This document shows, piece after piece, positions 30,137 to 31,153 of a stretch of DNA of 31,153 nt. The translations under genes and the position numbers were made by a program. Source of the DNA: RGIG995 sp045603745. Lineage in GTDB: Bacteria > Bacillota > Clostridia > Oscillospirales > UBA644. Numbering within the stretch: position 1 is the stretch's first letter; each line of letters starts with the position of its first letter. The DNA lies in assembly GCA_045603745.1 (NCBI GenBank), contig JAZUMQ010000023.1, positions 1 through 31,153 of the forward strand, read 5' to 3'. The notes under the pieces are model-generated. The model was not told the DNA's origin, did not search any database, and saw only the letters and a program-made list of their open reading frames with translations.

Positions 30137-30837
30137 TGAGTTATCTCTACGAGACGCACTTGCACACGTCGGTAGGAAGCCTTTGCAGTAAGACTTCTCC
30201 GGAAGAACAAATTCGCCGGATTCACAGATACGGCTATACCGGTGCATTTGTAACCGATCATTTTTTGAATGGAAATACCGCAGTTCCCAAGGGTCTGTCT
30301 TGGGAAGATTCCATCGATCGTGTTATGCTTTCTTATGAAATGGCAAAGGCAGAGGGAGATCTGTTGGGTGTAGATGTATTTTTTGGATTTGAATGTTCTT
30401 ATCAGGGAAATGACGTACTTACCTACGGATTGGGGCGGGATTGGCTGAAGGCCCATCCGGAAATTATGGAAATGTCTATGCGACAATATTGTGACTTTGC
30501 CCGGGCCGAAGGAGGAATGGTGGTTCATGCCCACCCCTTCCGGGAGGATTGGTATATTGATTTGATTCGTTTGCTTCCCAGAAGCGTGGATGCCGTGGAA
30601 GTATTGAACGCAAACCGGAAGGATTTTGAAAATGACCGAGCTGCGGAATATGCCCGTAATTATGATTTGCCGGTGACTGCAGGTTCGGATCTTCATAATT
30701 CTCAATTCCGCTTAGTTGGAGTTTCGTCTTCGGTTCGTTTTACGTCTGTTTTGGATTATTGCGATGCGGTTCGCCAGCGGCAGGTTACGCCAACGGTTGT
30801 TTTTGACGGGCGAGAAGAGACGCAATATTGCGAATGA
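30136..30837 (+). CDS. PHP-domain phosphoesterase
   Basis: A metal-dependent hydrolase of the polymerase-and-histidinol-phosphatase family. 233 residues. Metal-site motifs are seen in order: ETHLHTS (H8 and H10), FVTDHF, FFGFECSY, VVHAHPFRED, and GSDLHN near the C-terminus. All four classic PHP motifs are present, so the enzyme should be active. Substrate (a phosphate ester, nucleotide or sugar phosphate) cannot be told from sequence. Translation is probably coupled to DUF896 by the overlap; only a weak GAGAAG lies upstream. A terminator follows at 30873. Confidence 0.9.
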   Translation: MSYLYETHLHTSVGSLCSKTSPEEQIRRIHRYGYTGAFVTDHFLNGNTAVPKGLSWEDSIDRVMLSYEMAKAEGDLLGVDVFFGFECSYQGNDVLTYGLGRDWLKAHPEIMEMSMRQYCDFARAEGGMVVHAHPFREDWYIDLIRLLPRSVDAVEVLNANRKDFENDRAAEYARNYDLPVTAGSDLHNSQFRLVGVSSSVRFTSVLDYCDAVRQRQVTPTVVFDGREETQYCE

Positions 30838-30872
30838 CAACATTGTTTTCATATTTAATTAATAGGTGATTT

Positions 30873-30912
30873 TCTCCCGATGTTTGGTTTTACCCTCCCC
30901 GGGAGATTTTTT
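30873..30912 (+). terminator. terminator of the DUF896-PHP operon
   Basis: TCTCCCG (30873-30879) pairs with CGGGAGA (30900-30906) around a 20-base loop, followed by TTTTTT at 30907-30912. Confidence 0.7.
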
Positions 30913-31009
30913 GTCTGATTTGGAGTGGTCAAGTTTTATAGTTTCTTTTTTATTTTTATTTTGTACTTGTTTGTTTTGCACAAATTTTTTAACCCAAAAT
31001 GGTTTAAAG

Positions 31010-31050
31010 GTCGAAAAAACCTTGGAATATCAAGGTTTTTTCGACTTTTT
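31010..31050 (+). terminator. strong intrinsic terminator without a clear gene
   Basis: Positions 31010-31024 and 31031-31045 are perfect fifteen-base complements around GAATAT, followed by TTTTT. The strand preference is plus, because the minus-strand copy is followed by CTTTAAA. It may back up the terminator at 30873, or end a small RNA. Confidence 0.8.
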
Positions 31051-31089
31051 GCATTTTTTACGATGTAAAAACTTTTTTTCAAAAAGGGG

Positions 31090-31118
31090 TTGACAAACCC
31101 ATTAATTTGTGATATAAT
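31090..31118 (+). promoter_or_regulatory. consensus promoter firing out of the right edge
   Basis: TTGACA (31090-31095), 17 bases, TATAAT (31113-31118). No start codon with a ribosome site is visible before the window ends, so the gene, which could be protein or stable RNA, lies outside. Confidence 0.85.
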
Positions 31119-31153
31119 ATTCGAGCACCTCAAAAAACGGCATGTTTTTCGGT

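Larger units (their letters stand above)
30838..31153. other. 316-base intergenic region at the right edge
   Basis: Holds two terminators (30873-30912 and 31010-31050) separated by about 97 bases of very T-rich sequence, and then a strong promoter (31090-31118). I find no gene in it. The imperfect repeat TTTTAACC (30987-30994) / GGTTTAAA (31001-31008) forms a further small hairpin next to the second terminator. Confidence 0.75.

Overview
The window reads as a chromosomal segment of an endospore-forming member of the Firmicutes, most likely class Clostridia. The family placement is inference; a gut Oscillospirales-like anaerobe would fit. Evidence: sporulation and germination genes (gpr, spoIIP, a sleB-type cortex hydrolase), a low-GC Gram-positive style of promoter (TTGACA, 17 bases, TATAAT, often with an extended TGn -10), strong GGAGG ribosome sites, intrinsic terminators after many transcription units, and a sodium-pump decarboxylase-type operon typical of fermentative anaerobes. 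I see no phage, insertion sequence, CRISPR array, rRNA or tRNA.

Layout. 1-2467: a candidate small structured RNA, then trpS with an iron-sulfur-type cysteine motif, then a cysteine-rich protein behind a sequence that matches the late mother-cell SigK promoter consensus. 2520-6510: a class A penicillin-binding protein and an RsuA/RluB-family pseudouridine synthase. 6422-9652 (minus): the sporulation-linked operon gpr - spoIIP - D-Ala-D-Ala carboxypeptidase, whose 3' end overlaps the pseudouridine synthase gene. 9742-12568 (plus): single-gene units for a PTS-EIIC-like membrane protein, ribosomal protein S20, a small-multidrug-export family protein and a LOG-family nucleotide hydrolase. 12567-18514 (minus): a compact four-gene operon, pcrA - rmuC - cysteine desulfurase - thiI. 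18678-20684: a SleB-like cortex hydrolase and a three-S1-domain RNA-binding protein. 20702-23358: two overlapping membrane genes of unknown function and an anchored LGFP-like surface protein.

23464-28581 is the most interesting metabolic block. It is a five-gene operon encoding a short, divergent acyl-CoA-carboxylase-type carboxyltransferase, OadG, a stand-alone biotin carrier, the OadB sodium pump, and an OadA/5S-type carboxyltransferase that lacks its own biotin domain. The parts of a transcarboxylase (12S-, 1.3S- and 5S-like) therefore sit together with the membrane subunits of a sodium-pumping decarboxylase. Two carboxyltransferases apparently share one biotin carrier and one pump.

28485-31153: an orphan promoter-to-terminator unit holding what looks like the signal peptide of a decayed lipoprotein gene, a pyridoxal kinase (minus), a DUF896 protein overlapping a PHP-domain phosphoesterase, two successive terminators, and a strong promoter that fires out of the right edge of the window.

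Gene calls with clear family motifs are firm. Promoters, hairpins and RNA candidates were found by reading consensus matches and complementary arms by eye and have not been tested by computation.
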